Origin: Prostheceraeus crozeri
Taxonomy: Eukaryota; Platyhelminthes; Polycladida; Euryleptidae
NCBI GenBank assembly: GCA_907163375.1
Contig: CAJQUW010007748.1
Location: 1 to 64,000 of the forward strand
Direction of reading: 5' to 3'
DNA: 64,000 bases
The position numbers were made by a program, and so were the translations under genes. The notes under the pieces were generated by a model. It was not told the DNA's origin and made no database searches. It saw only the letters and a program-made list of their open reading frames with translations. This document shows positions 11,020 through 22,698 of the stretch, piece after piece (position 1 is the stretch's first letter; the number at the start of each line of letters is the position of its first letter).

Positions 11020-11424
11020 TAAGGGTGCACCGAACGTTCGGTTTGGCTGAACATGTTTGGCCGATCCCTGGTTTTCGTTATGGTTCGGTAGGTCGGCCGA
11101 ACTATCTGTCCGTAGGTGTTACAGTCTTCACTCTATCATTAGTATTACGTCATGCGTCACTTCATCATAGGCTTCGCGTTGTTAAGTATTGTAATCCAAC
11201 TGTGCGAACGTTTATAACATGAGAATGTATTTAGGACAGTAATTCGTAAGATAATAAGTATTTTTGCCCAAGGAATTTCAAAAGAAGATGACCGATGCAG
11301 TATTTCGAAACATTCAGAAGAAAATATCAATAGGTTCGGCCAGGTTCGGCCGAACTTTTTTTTGAGGTTCGGCAAATGTACTGGTTCGGCCGAACCGTAA
11401 AAATCGAGGTTCGGTGCACCTCTA
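11020..11424. mobile_element. hAT-type MITE (405 bp)
   Basis: Terminal inverted repeats are TAAGGGTGCACCGAAC on the left and GTTCGGTGCACCTCTA on the right. Flanking octamers, caaattat (11012-11019) and caaataat (11425-11432), differ at one base, consistent with an old 8-bp hAT duplication. The interior has no transposase but repeats GGTTCGGCCGAAC-like motifs at both ends, including a run at 11336-11398. It is non-autonomous and depends on a hAT transposase that is not identified here. Confidence 0.75.
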
Positions 11425-11635
11425 CAAATAATCAAACCAACACATCTGAAGTGAAAATGCGCTATTATGTAAGCCAGAATTTGCAAGCTTTATCAACTCC
11501 AAGATCAAGCTCTTCGGGGTCGCTCAAGAATTACGCAATCACTTTTTTCGAGGTTTTGAACACCCCTCACACCATAATGTTTCCCGCAATTGCCGTTGAA
11601 ACCCTCCTCCAATAAGCGATGCCGATTACGGTAGA

Positions 11636-12480
11636 ATATTCAGCCGACTTAATGTAAGATGGTATAACATTGAAGGCAGAATATTCAGTCGGCTTCGGTG
11701 TTACACCGTCGCATATGGAGTTTCTGCAGGGAACGAGGCCGAAAATGAAACTTTCACAGAATGATGTGCACCCCTTGCCTAGTACAAATCGTTGCGTCTG
11801 CCAGGTTCTAGTGAGTTCCTCTTCTTGTCAGACACGATCAAAGAAAAACACATGTAAATCCAATGGGACGCAGATTGCAGTTTTTGGAAAAATGAAATTT
11901 TCTATGTTTTTGCCTATCAAGTGGAGAGCATTAAGTCCAGAGTATCAATTTTTGACATGGACCGTCTTCAGGTCATTTTCTATGGTGCATGTGCTATTAT
12001 CATGCTTCTGTTCGGCAATGCATGTGAGAATGTGGTTCAAACTAGATAAAATTGCTTTAAATGTTAGTGTTTGCCGACATTAAGAGGCTCGCCAAATCTA
12101 CATATGTTTAGCTTCATAGACAAGGGTGCATGAACATGAAAGGAAATGACCTGAAGACATTCCATGCAAAAAATTATGACTCTGAGCTTGGTACTTTCCG
12201 TTCAATCAGAGAAAGCACAGAACATTACATTTTAGCTAAAAACTGCTAATCTGCGTCCCATTAGATTTACGTTTTTCTTTGATCGTATCTGACAAGAAGA
12301 GGAACTCACTAGAACTTGGCAGACGCGCCGATTCGTAGTAGGCAAGGAGTGTAAATCCTTCTGTGAAAGTCTCATTTTCGGCCTCGTTCCCTGCAGAAAC
12401 TCGTCTTGGCTGCCAGACTAGTTCTCCCGGCAGAATAATTAATTCGACTTAATTTTCTGCCGGCAGAATTTTATTTCCTG
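11636..12480. repeat. Large foldback (inverted-repeat) element
   Basis: Sequence 11713-11885 (ctgcagggaacgaggccg, then cagacacgatcaaagaaa, then aatgggacgcagattgcag) reappears in reverse complement at 12240-12405. Weaker pairing continues inward to about 12010 and 12130, giving arms of roughly 300 bp. Outside the arms, the motif GGCAGAATATTCAGTCGG (11681) and its relatives occur at 11630 and, inverted, at 12438-12470, suggesting short outer repeats. No target duplication was found and no coding capacity is supported. The 137-codon frame on the left arm is an arm shadow. Confidence 0.65.
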
Positions 12481-13647
12481 AACAGGCGATATACAATACA
12501 TGTATATGAGAAATTACTGACTGAACCACACTAGCAATTTTTCTACAAACAGATACAATTCAGCACGAGCAGTCACACAAAATGTTCAATTGGCAATTGG
12601 CGTGAGGAACTTTGGAAACTTTTGCAGAAACCTTTGTGAGAACCCAATTAATCACATGAAATACTTCACATTCAGTGTTTTCCTTTAATAACAAGACTCT
12701 TTGCCTACCTTTCTAGCATACGGCTAAGTTTCTACACGGGCGACTAGCCATCGAAACGTATGCTACAATAGTTTAACCTACAGTTTATTTTCCGCAAAAT
12801 ACAAATTTGAGTATAGTTTTCTCAACTGCAAATATAAGCAGTTGAGAATTTAAATATATTTAAAATCAAGTGAAATGATTTGCTAAAAACCTGCTTCTCA
12901 ATCATACTCCAATGAAATAAAGCAGTTTCTGTTCGGTTTCTTGAACAGTTTCGAATTTTCCTTACGTGCCAATTTTCATAAGCTGTCAGTCAGCTGGAAA
13001 TTTCAAAAATGCTAGCAGTTCATGTGAAATAAAACATCTTCACGCGCTTTATATTTCTTAAAATTCGAAGTTATAGGTCATAGAAATCAGATTGTTTTAC
13101 TGTATTATCTAGTATAGTATCTGATTTCTATGTTATAGGTTATTGACATAAATATTGATTAATTGTATTTAGAAACAATGACTGGTTTGCTAATTTACTA
13201 GCCACCATTTTAGGTATTTGTCATAATTAGCATGACCAGTTGTCATAACTAACTGGCCCACTTTGATCGAGCTTGCTTCAAGGCAACGGCATGCCATGCA
13301 ACGACTGAAAAGAAGGTCAATGAAGGACCAATGAATTCTAAATTCAGCTTCATAAAGCTTTCTAGTTTTTCTGAATTTCGGTACTCACTTTGTGGAAAAA
13401 ATCATCAGGAATGCCTTAAGGACACCATAGAATAGGGAAACCATTGATATGGGGGTGCGAAAACACAACAATTTTGTTGAAATGCTGTAATGGTATGTTT
13501 CATTAAATTTCACTAAATTTGATTGATAGAGTTGCTTTAATTATGGATAGTCGCGTTCACGTGTCATTTGGGCACGAGTGCATGATAGCCTTCTGAAGAC
13601 GTGTAGAAAGGGTTCTGTCAAGAGGTTTATTGTGACATAAAGTTGAG
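12481..13647. other. Unannotated sequence upstream of ZIP exon A
   Basis: No supported gene. A small hairpin lies at 13078-13133 (catagaaatcagat with its complement). A further 5' exon of the ZIP gene could lie here or left of the window. I could not identify one. Confidence 0.4.
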
Positions 13648-13649
13648 GA

Positions 13650-13779
13650 ATGTTCCCATTCGAGGGCTTGCTATTGAATTGGTCATTGACTTTGCTATCA
13701 GCATCTGTAGTGGGCATAACTGGTGTGATTCCAGCTCTTCTCATCCCTCATGATGCAACTCGCTATTTAGCTACTAAAG
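13650..13779 (+). CDS. SLC39A13: ZIP13-like zinc transporter, exon A (transmembrane helix 1)
   Basis: This exon encodes WSLTLLSASVVGITGVIPAL and LIPHDATRYLATK, which match the first transmembrane helix of ZIP13/Zip99C-type transporters: small residues, then G(I/L)(S/T)GVxP and an L-I-P turn. The frame closes at 13779 with one base of a split codon and a GTGAGG donor at 13780. The next exon starts with two bases, so the joined codon is GAT. An in-frame TGA at 13644-13646 bounds the exon on the left. The acceptor may be the AG at 13646-13647 or at 13663-13664, or the ATG at 13650 may be the true start. ZIP13 proteins move zinc from secretory compartments to cytosol (iron into the secretory path in flies). 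That role is inferred from family membership. Confidence 0.75.
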
Positions 13780-14984
13780 GTGAGGCAGTCTTAAGCTCTT
13801 CTGCGTTCGAAATATTCACCGTTTGGGAATCATCAATAATTTGTGTTAAAGCGACTGCTTATATTTGTCATAATTGAATGAAACAGTTACTGCCAATCAT
13901 TTCCAGTTTAATTTCGAAAGAAATGCAAAATGCGGGAAGGTTGTCGCTTTAGTCTTAGATTCACCAAATATATCAGTTGAACAATGAATAGAGTTATGGC
14001 AAAAGTTCTAAACTGAAGGCGACTCCGCTTAAACGAATTTAGCGATGTCGTTGCCAGAAAAAAGAATCATTAAAAGAACTCCTATTCTGACTCGCTTTCC
14101 ACTTGTCGTCAAGTTATCTAAAAACTGTGTCCTTGCATGGACTTCCATCAATGGTAGTCGCATATCATTTAAGCTGCCTCCGTGATGCAAGGAAACTCGG
14201 CGAGGTTAGCTATCAATTGGACACAGTTACATGTGGGATGTTGTTGTTTTAGGATGGTACAAAGAAATTGCGTTAGATAGACTACATTTGCGCGAGTGCA
14301 TGCATGTGTACGCCATTTGGTTCGTGTATGGCTTATTTAATGACTTTTATAAAATGAAACATGATTTCACCGCGAAATGCATATACTAAGTCAACCGGAA
14401 AAAATCACAACCTCTTATGTTAAAGTGACAATACATTTCCAAGTTAGCCAACATCGTGACTGGAAGACTCATCGTTGATTGATTCGCAACTTGCTTTCAG
14501 ACGTCACATTTGCATGATTATGGCCATCGATTGTAGAACGAAAGGTCTTCCTGAATATTGCCCGTTTTTAATTCAACATAGAATTAGGACCATATAAGGC
14601 AGAAAATCAAAAGATGGCAAAATTTGATTTAGATTACTTTGTGAACTAGCGGCTCCAGCTTATTAGCCGTCATCATTGTAGAACACACACACACTATCGT
14701 GAAGAATCAATGACTCAAGATTTCCTCCTTATCTGCATGCATGGCTGACGGTTGCACGGTAAAGCTTGTCCGACTTTCATCGATGCATTTTCCGTGTTGT
14801 GTTGGATTTAATGTCACTCTTGGTAAATTTAGATTCCTGTTCATCGCCGCCCTGTCGTCATTCTCATTCTTTTCTCGAATTTCCTCGTGCTCTTCTCTCG
14901 TTCACATATTTCCGCAATTTCCTTCTGTCGCTGTCCTCGTCAGATTCATTCACTTCATGTTCTTAAACAATCTTATCACCAATA
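13780..14984. other. Intron sequence without recognised features
   Basis: Part of the first ZIP intron in the window. Open frames at 14741-15022 lack recognisable domains except the last codons (see the LINE fragment that follows). Confidence 0.4.
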
Positions 14985-16260
14985 GAGATAAATCTAGTGC
15001 TATGATCATCTCTAGACGGTGATGTGGTCTACCACAGACCATCTCTGTCAAGCGAGTATCGGAATGTAAAGTTCATCGGTGTCTATCTACTGGCTGGACT
15101 CTGTCCTTCTTTCAAATGCCTGAGGTATATTTCAGTCAATAGTGACTATTTTTTTTGATAGATGCTAATCTTTCCCTATTATAGATATAACTTTTGAGGC
15201 TGTGCATCTTAAATGTACAGGACCGCGCTTGGTCGGGTTTGAGCGTCCAGGATGAAGCGGTCGAAACGCGATCGTCCTGACCAAGTTCCTGTTGATGACC
15301 TCATTAAAAATAGTCAAATAATTTGTATGCATATTTTGTAGAATTTTATTTCACGTTTTAGCTTAAGGAACTAACATTAATTCTCTTACACACCTGGTAG
15401 ATTTTAGATAGCGTAATCCCGCTGTGTTAGCTAGATCTGGTATTTTGATTGGAAACAGACCTGTCCTCTTATCATCTGAATGGGCAGACTGTTAAAGGAT
15501 CTTTTCAATATATAAGTGATAAACATAATTTTGAACAGAACGACTTACTCGCCAATTCACTACACATGAGAAGAGGAGAAGCGTTGTTTGTCCTTCTATT
15601 AAGCATTTTTTAGATTTTTTAGACATTTTAGGATATAAAAAATTTCTTTTAAATCATATTTTGTACCTATTGAAAATAAACTAGTCATTAGCTTGTTTTG
15701 TTTTTTTTAAGTTTGTTACCTTGACGCACTTTGCTACGTTGAAATGAATGATCAACTTACCTGGAACTCACACGTGAAATACGTGTGCTGTGAAGCAACC
15801 CAACAGTTTCATGTGCAAAGACGTCTTGAGGCATTTCTATCGAAAGAAGAACATGTGTGCATCCACTTGGTCCGTTCCGTCCTGGAATGCGTGTGCTATG
15901 TCTTTATTGACATCAACAAATCGTTATCACTCAAGCTACAGACAGTCGATAATTGTGCACGCCATCTGATTTGCAGTCTCCTTATATGGCAGTGACAATA
16001 TCCTTGGTAGCTCATGTGGTGCCCCTTTGATGCTCTTTGACCGAAGGCATCATATAAGCTCACGGCTTTTCTATAGAATAAAGCGTCTTCAAAGTCACAA
16101 CCTCCACAAACTTACTCCAAGGATGTCGAGAAATGGGAATCGATTTCTCATGACTCTATTACGAACTGACCTGAGATCCAAATCCTTCTTCCATTGTATG
16201 ACCCAATGCGTCAGTCGAAGAGGTTGTAATGAGCTTATCAGTAGTCGTACTACACCATAA
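14985..16260 (+). pseudogene. LINE reverse transcriptase C-terminal fragments (interrupted)
   Basis: The short segment NRDKSSAMIISRR (14984-15022) is the usual 'K-S-x-A-M-x-x-S-R' step after the RT palm in jockey/CR1-like LINEs. About 700 bp later, a second piece (15744-15995) reads LTWNSHVKYVC, RRLEAFLSKEEHVCIHLV, RSVLECVCYVFI and VDNCARHLICSLL. This is the thumb and C-terminal region, and a further frame (16027-16260) continues it (LMLFDRRHHISSRLFYRIKR, then RTDLRSKSFFHCM). The two parts belong together in order. The 15100-15720 segment is probably an insertion or heavily decayed sequence. There are several frameshifts, so this is a dead 3' fragment. Confidence 0.6.
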
Positions 16261-16989
16261 TAACATGCATGCATGCACCAATCAATTTTTATCTTTCATG
16301 GTTTTGATATTTGCCTCAATTTCATCTATCTACTGCTTGCTTCCCATCCTCATGACAATATCTTGTACCTGCTTTGTGAGCAATTGATTTAACTACGATT
16401 TCCATTCTGAAGAATATAAACAATTATAAAGATGCAGATGAATCGTCATCCGAACTTCATAATTTCCTGATTGCATAATTAAATCATTCAAATATCTGTC
16501 TCCGAGTTCGGGTCGAAGGTTTGAGCTTGCTGACACGAATGTAAATTGCGGGTTCGTGTCTGCGTTCCATACACAAACCACTGTTAAGTGGATGTGCTTC
16601 GAAATCCGGTAACTGACCAGCTATTACCAGTGAAAGCATTAATCCTAAACTTAGGCCGAGACCCCGAAAAGACAACGCCACACAGCAAAAAATGCTGTTC
16701 TCCACAAGATGGGAATTTTGCCAGTCATAACAATGATAGCGCTGTCTTAGGCACTAATGAGGAAAGCGTTATTACCGTCTCACTTGCACTCAGTATGACT
16801 TGACTGTAGCGACCACATGACAGGATTCTCTAAGTCGTACTCAATAGATGAAGTTCAATGTCACTCTGTCCTAGTCTAGACGTTGTCTATGTGTTCTCTG
16901 GGTGGGAAATAGATGAATTTATATTGGAGTCAACAGCAAAATAGTGAATTGAACTACTCTTCAAACACAAGAGAGAGTTGGTGAAACAA
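16261..16989. other. Unannotated intron sequence
   Basis: No supported coding region. It may contain the decayed 5' part of the RTE-like LINE that becomes recognisable at about 16990. Confidence 0.4.
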
Positions 16990-17242
16990 TGCATCACTGA
17001 GGGACACCGGCATAGACTGCCCGGATGACATCCCTGATGAGCTCTAAAGTACGACGGGATGGCTCAGAGATTGCTTGCACTAATTACTTGTAGGCATGTT
17101 GATACAAGAACACGTACCCGGTGACATAAAGAAAGCGAGGATTGTTCCTATCTACAAAAATGAGACAAAGCACAATGTAAAACTATCGAAGCATCTCCTT
17201 ACTGTCGACGGCTGGCAAAGATCTTGCTCGCGTCTGCCTCAG
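16990..17242 (+). pseudogene. RTE-like LINE reverse transcriptase, left part (split by CR1)
   Basis: Translated with frame changes, this stretch gives IPDEL, VPGDIKKARIVPIYKN, NYRSISLLSTAGK and LARVCLR. This is the stretch of RT motifs 1-2a typical of RTE-type LINEs (DxxxAxIVxIYK, NYRGISLLSTAGKxLARV). It stops exactly at the GTAA repeat that marks the 3' terminus of the oppositely oriented CR1-like LINE. The matching continuation (ILPESQCDFRPLRSTTDMI) is found at about 20770 on the same strand. The two are one older element split by a later insertion. Confidence 0.7.
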
Positions 17243-20200
17243 GTAAGTAAGTAAGTAATCGTTTATTGTTCCACTACAATGATTCGGTGGACACTTACAA
17301 TAGAACAGTAACAGTAACATCGATGTCAAAATACATTAATACACAGAATGAGAAGCCAATGGTTAATGAGGTGCATAAAAAGGAAGGACAAGAAAGCTTA
17401 TTTACAAAATCTGATAAAAGATCTGCTGAAGCGTACTGTTCTAGCGAGAGGTGGACACAAGACCGAGCAACTGCGTGAAGACATCTCCCTCACTGGGCGG
17501 ATCAAAAACAAATCTCTGAGGGGGTGGGATGGATCTGAACTTATAGTGTCAAATAATTTCTCACAGGTACAGTTCGCAGATTGAATAAGCGAAGAGTTCA
17601 CAGAATGGGACAGTCCAATAATGCGATATACGCGACGCTCAATACGCAATAGGTCATTCAACAAGTACTGGGGTGCATTGCAGAAGCATGCATAGGCATA
17701 CGTCATGATGGAACGTATAAAAGCCTTGTAACATTTCATCATTAATGCTGCAGAACAGCCAGCACGACGCAGATTGCGAATAATAAAAATGCGCTGTGAA
17801 GCCTTCCTCACAATGTATTGAAAGTGCAAAGTCCACTTCAGGTCATCAGAAAAAATAACACCAAGGTAAGAAAAAGAATTGACTTTCCTAACAATCGTGT
17901 CACCGAGACGAACTGAGTTTGTTACCAAAGACGATTTAGTTATGATATCCGTAACAAAACATTTTGAAAAGTTTATTTCCAGAGAAATAGAATTAGCCCA
18001 GTTGATAATGTTGTCACACTCTAGCTGCAAATCATCATCACCAGAATTTCTGAGAAAATGGAGTAATAGAATATCATCAGCATATTGTATGACAGATGAA
18101 TTCGAGCACACCGGGGTTAGACTGTCAGTGGACAAGGCAAATAATACGGGTCCAATGACGCTTCCTTGGGGAACGCCACTGGGAAGAGACATCCAGTTAG
18201 AGCATTCGCCATTAATGGTTATACGCTGACGGCGTTCTTTCAAAAAATCAACAATCCAATTTACAACAAACGATGGGACGGGAAAAGTTTTACATGCACG
18301 AATGATGACATCATGATTAAGTCTATCAAAATGCCTTGGACATGTCCACTGATAATAGCCTTACTGCGCCTGATGAGGGATCAAGATGTCTCAAAATTTC
18401 ATGCTGAACTGAGACTAGAGCACAAGACGTACCCGAGCCCGAGCGAGGAATGAAGGCGAATTGAGACTTACTGACCGAGTCCCTGATGAAGGGGATAATC
18501 AGGTTCTTGGATACCAGACGCTCAAACACTTTCGACATCGTAGACAGAATGGATATTGGACGAAAGTCAGCAAGTGAATTAGGCTTGTTGCACTTTGGAA
18601 CGGGATAAACGTTTGCTTCCTTGAATGCAATTGGAATCACTCCAATTTGGAGAGACCAGTTGAAAATCATTGTAATAACCGGAGCTAAAAATGCTGAAAA
18701 GTCTCGGAAGATCCAAGATGGAATACCATCAGGACCGCAGGAGCACTTTGAGATTCGAGCTAATTCCGCTTCGACTTCCGAACAGGTGAACAAGATAGGA
18801 TCACAAACACTCGAATCAGCAACGTAGTCAAACGATGAGGATGCGTCGTAGGTTGAGGAGAAATACGAGCAGAATTCATCAACAGAGAACATATCGGAAT
18901 TGGCATGCTTGGTGAAGCGAGATACGGTTTTCACTGAGCTCCAGAGTCTTCTCATATTACCAGACTCGACTGCTTCACTCAAGTATGACTCTCGTAGAAA
19001 TTTGCTGTGAGTGGAAACTTCATCCTTTAAGCGATAGTATTTTTCCCATTGGCGCTTGTGAAAAGCGCGATCACGATCATCTATAAGACGCTTCAACGAA
19101 GGCTTGCACCATACAGGATCATTTGAACGAATCCTTATCGTTTTCTCTGGGAAGCAATAATCAAATAGCTCAAACAGAGACTTATGGAGCAAGTTTGTCG
19201 TATCATTAATTGTGGGGCACGATGCAACAAGGGCTAGCCAATTAGTTGAAGTCAGATACGTGGCAAACAAAGCAAAGTTGGCCTTTGTATATTTGCGAAT
19301 TTTCTTCTTAGTGACTATAGAAGGGACATGAGTTGACGAAAACCACTTAACCACGTTGTGATCAGAGCTACCCAACGGAGGTAGACATAAGGCAGCTTGA
19401 TTTTCACTAAAGTTCACAAACAGCTGGTCCAGAGTATGATTGCCTCTAGTTGGGAAGGTTACGATTGGAGTCAGAGAAATCAAATCACTTATCAAATCAT
19501 AATGTCCTCTCAAGTCGTTAAAATCGCCCGTAACTACCATGCGAATGTCTTCACCGTAGGTAACATGAAAATGATCAGCGATTTCAGTAAGGGGAGTAAT
19601 CGCTTCTTGGTGGGCTGAGGCATTATTCCAATAAGGATGATAGATGCAAATCAATGAAAGATTCATTTCTTTGATATATAGGCACAATAATTCAGTAGCT
19701 GAATTGGTGGGTGTTATAATGGAATGAATGTCCAGGACTGTAACCGAGTAGCTTGAACGAATGTAGCATGCTACTCCACCACCTACACCATTAGGACGAT
19801 CACAGCGAAAGAGATTATAGTTGCATAGGGAGACGGAATTATCAGGGATCGCATCATTGAACCAAGATTCAGTTATTACACAAGCGTCTGGTAGATGCTG
19901 ATCAACCATCACAGTGAAGTCTTCAAATTTATTGAACAGAGACCGGGAATTCATCACCAGCAAATTTGGTTGACGATTTAAACGATGAGGGGATCGCTTG
20001 ACAATCGGACGACATTTCACAAGGAAACGATGATCGGATACTCTTCCACAAACACGGGAATTCCGCCCCTCGGCATGGAAAATCCCGTCCCCATGGTGAT
20101 GACGCCGATGAGTGATACGAACTGGGATTTGCTCACTTTGCTGCACATCATCGATGGTCGCCGACGGGAGATTACATGGAGTTCGGCACGGAGGGAAATC

Positions 20201-20620
20201 CTGTCTTGTGGGAGAATGACATGACGTCACAACCTTGGTCACAGGCACTGGCAGATGCTTAGGTATGAGGCGCCCAGCTGGTCGATGGATAGCAGGCGAG
20301 AGCTGCACATGGCAATGGGGAACATCATTGGGAAAATGCTGAAGAGAACGCTGAGAGTCGCGCAGCGGGACAGAGTAGCACAAAGGTTGGCGAGAGCGAG
20401 AAGGCGTGGCCTTGGGGAGAAGGCGGAGGAACCACAGCCGTCTTTTGATAAAGCAGGGGAGATGAGAGGCGCGCGGACGAAGCTGTTGTAATTGAGTGCG
20501 AGAATACGCGATGCGAGGGGAACACATGTGCGCAGTTGTTAAGGTGATGAAGTGATCATAGACCACAGGAGTATACGACGGGATCTAGTATAAGCAGTCC
20601 CGAAATAAAGCTATTGACTA
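17243..20620 (-). mobile_element. CR1/L2-like non-LTR retrotransposon, nearly complete
   Basis: The minus-strand element ends at 17243-17258 in a short tandem repeat (TTAC units), preceded by an AATAAA signal (about 17261-17266, minus strand). Both are usual for the CR1/L2 group, which ends in short repeats and not a poly-A tail. The 5' end is not sharp and lies somewhere between 20566 and about 20740. It sits inside an older RTE-like LINE of opposite orientation. High coding integrity suggests a recent insertion. Confidence 0.85.
17398..20566 (-). pseudogene. CR1-like ORF2: APE endonuclease plus reverse transcriptase, single frameshift
   Basis: The protein nicks target DNA and reverse transcribes its own RNA there. 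The first frame (20566-18326, 746 codons) has about 200 uncertain Pro/Arg/His-rich residues. The apurinic-type endonuclease follows: NSRSLFNKFEDF (residues 206-217), TESWF (232), TGDFND (346), TRGNHTLDQLF (373) and SDHN (401). The RT begins with SCGPDGIPSWIF, FRPISILSTMSKVFERLV and LLSVDMSKAF. There it stops because TTTT replaces the TTT expected before GAT (about 18327-18331). Removing one T reads DRLNHDVIIR into the second frame (18243-17398): LPSGVPQGSVIGPVLF, catalytic IQYADDILLL, FSYLGVIFSDDLKW and the C-terminus. One homopolymer error therefore explains the break. Confidence 0.9.
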
Positions 20621-20744
20621 ATGGACCATGAGCATGCAAAGTAAACGATGAGAAGATTTATCAGTCGTGTATAGGGAAGCAAAATACAGTAGCTGCAGAG
20701 CGCATAGTGCGAGACGGCTGCAGAGACGACCACCTCGCCCAAGC

Positions 20745-22180
20745 GCTAGGACAATTGTGATTCGTGGTTAAGGAAATCTTGCCGGAGAGTCAGTGTGATT
20801 TCAGGCCTTTGCGTAGCACTACTGATATGATCCCCAACCTCCGGCAGCTTCGAGAAAAACCCAGGGAACAGTGAAATCCTCTGTACTTTGCCTTCTTTGA
20901 TCTTACTAAAGCGTTTTATTCTATCCACCGACCATTGCTATGGCAAATCCTGAGAAAGGATGGCTGTCCCGACTCTCTCGTATCCGAGCGCTCCATGAAG
21001 GTATGACGGCAACATTCTTCCGCGTGAACAGCGAAACGAAGGCCTTCCCTGTCAACACCGGCGTGAAGCAGGTGTCCGTTTTTGCCCCAGCATTGTTCTC
21101 AATCTTCATGGCAGCTATGCTCCAGCTCATGGAGAAAGATCTACCCACCGGGGTGGAGATTACCTACCGCTTTGACGGAAGCTTGTTTAACTTCGGCTGC
21201 ACAAACACCAGGACCCTAGTGCGTCACAGGCAGTCGTCGAGCTGCAGCATGCGGATGATGCCTTGCTTTTTGCCAGTACTGAGGAAGAGCTACAAAAGAT
21301 TGCCAACATTATCAGCTCCGCATACAACAAGCTTGGACTAACCCTGAATATTGCCAAATCCGACGTCCTCTACTCAACCTTTCCAATCACCATCACCACG
21401 GCATCATTCAACACCATTTGACACCATCCAACATCGTGGTGAATAGTCCACGGCTAGTGAAGTCGATAAATTCAATTCAACAAGTCCTTGATCAGTCAAG
21501 TAACCGCAACCACCATGATTGACGAAGAAATCACCAATCGCATCAGCATGGTAGCCGCAGCCTTCCGGAAACTTAAGACACTTGTCATCATCAACCATGA
21601 CCTGACTTCCTCAACGAAAGTTCTTGTGTACAAAGTCATAATTATTCCGACATTGCTGTACAGCAGTGAAGCGTGGACGGTTAATCGGCGGCATATAAAA
21701 CTGCTTGAACGATGCAAGCAACGGTGTTTGCGAGCGATCCTTTGCGTTAGGTGACAGAGCCGGAGAACCAACGCCAGCGTTTTGTAAGAATGCAACACTA
21801 ATAGCATAAAGACCGATATTGTCAAGCACTGGTTGCGATGGGCAGGCCACGTGACCAGAATGGCAGAATCCAGAAACCGAAGCAAGTGTTCTACTCAGAA
21901 AGGAAGCCGCACAGTGGGAAGGCCTATGAAGCCTTTCAAGGATGTCTTGAAGGAGACATTGATGAGCTGTGGGATTGACTCCGACAAGTGGGAGGACCTC
22001 GCGCAGGATGGTACGGCCTGGCGACAGACCGTCCATCAATGAGCGGCAGACTTCGAGAAGAACCGGCTGGAGGAGGAAGCCGCCGCGCGACAACGGAGGA
22101 AAGATGCGGTAGTGACACCCAACGTCGCAGGAACAGAAGGCCGGTGCGCTTGTGATGTATGCCGTTGTGTGTGCCATTAA
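20745..22180 (+). pseudogene. RTE-like LINE reverse transcriptase, right part
   Basis: Continuation of 16990-17242 beyond the CR1 insertion. Pieces in order: ILPESQCDFRPLRSTTDMI (about 20770), LYFAFFDLTKAF (20880, motif A, here with Tyr for Asp next), the motif-C segment HADDALLFASTEEELQKI (about 21247), LTLNIAKSDVLYS, KVLVYKVIIIPTLLYSSEAW (21618), LRWAGHVTRMAES (21831) and GRPMKPFKDVLKETL. The tail is DKWEDLAQDGTAWRQTVHQ followed by a Cys-rich end. The order and wording match RTE-type ORF2 C-termini. There are many frameshifts and stops. The 3' end is at the short TAAT repeats near 22178-22195, as expected for RTE. Confidence 0.75.
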
Positions 22181-22195
22181 TAATTAATTAATAAA

Positions 22196-22698
22196 TTGCC
22201 GAATTTGTCTGTCAATCCCGATCAAGTTGGGTTGGAATGAGAGATGAATGCTATAAAAGTTTATTGAAGTAAACGCAATCATGACGTACCGTTAGATAAA
22301 AGAAACAAAATCCATGATAGCGATCATTTTCATCTGCTGCGTGATTATTCAAGATTAAAGATCGAATAAAAAGGAGCATGATGATGTGTCGGGATCGGAT
22401 GGAGAGATAAAATCGTCTGACTTCTCGGTCAGATGATTGATCAAAACATGACAGCACAGTTTTGAACAGCAGATGAAGAGCTAGCATATGACTTATTGTT
22501 TACATTGATTAGTAGTGATTATGAAGGGCTATGTGGGTTGTCCTGGCCCTCTTAAAATGTTTCTTAGTTATAGAATCACATTTCATCACAAAGCTTATTA
22601 ATTAGGACTATCGTGGTTTGTGATCTAATATCCAACTGATTTTAGAGCGGAGTTCAGTTAAATGAATAAAATGTTTAATCTTAAATTAAGCTTTTATT
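22196..22698. other. Intron spacer before exon B
   Basis: No gene or repeat end was recognised in this AT-rich stretch. Confidence 0.4.

Noticed and set aside
11670-12083. 137-codon plus-strand frame
   Set aside because: It lies on one arm of the foldback at 11636-12480, has no domain, and the mirrored arm lacks an equivalent frame.
21611-22177. 188-codon minus-strand frame over the RTE-like LINE
   Set aside because: The plus strand carries clear RT C-terminal motifs (RWAGHVTRM, DKWEDLAQDG). The minus frame is their shadow.
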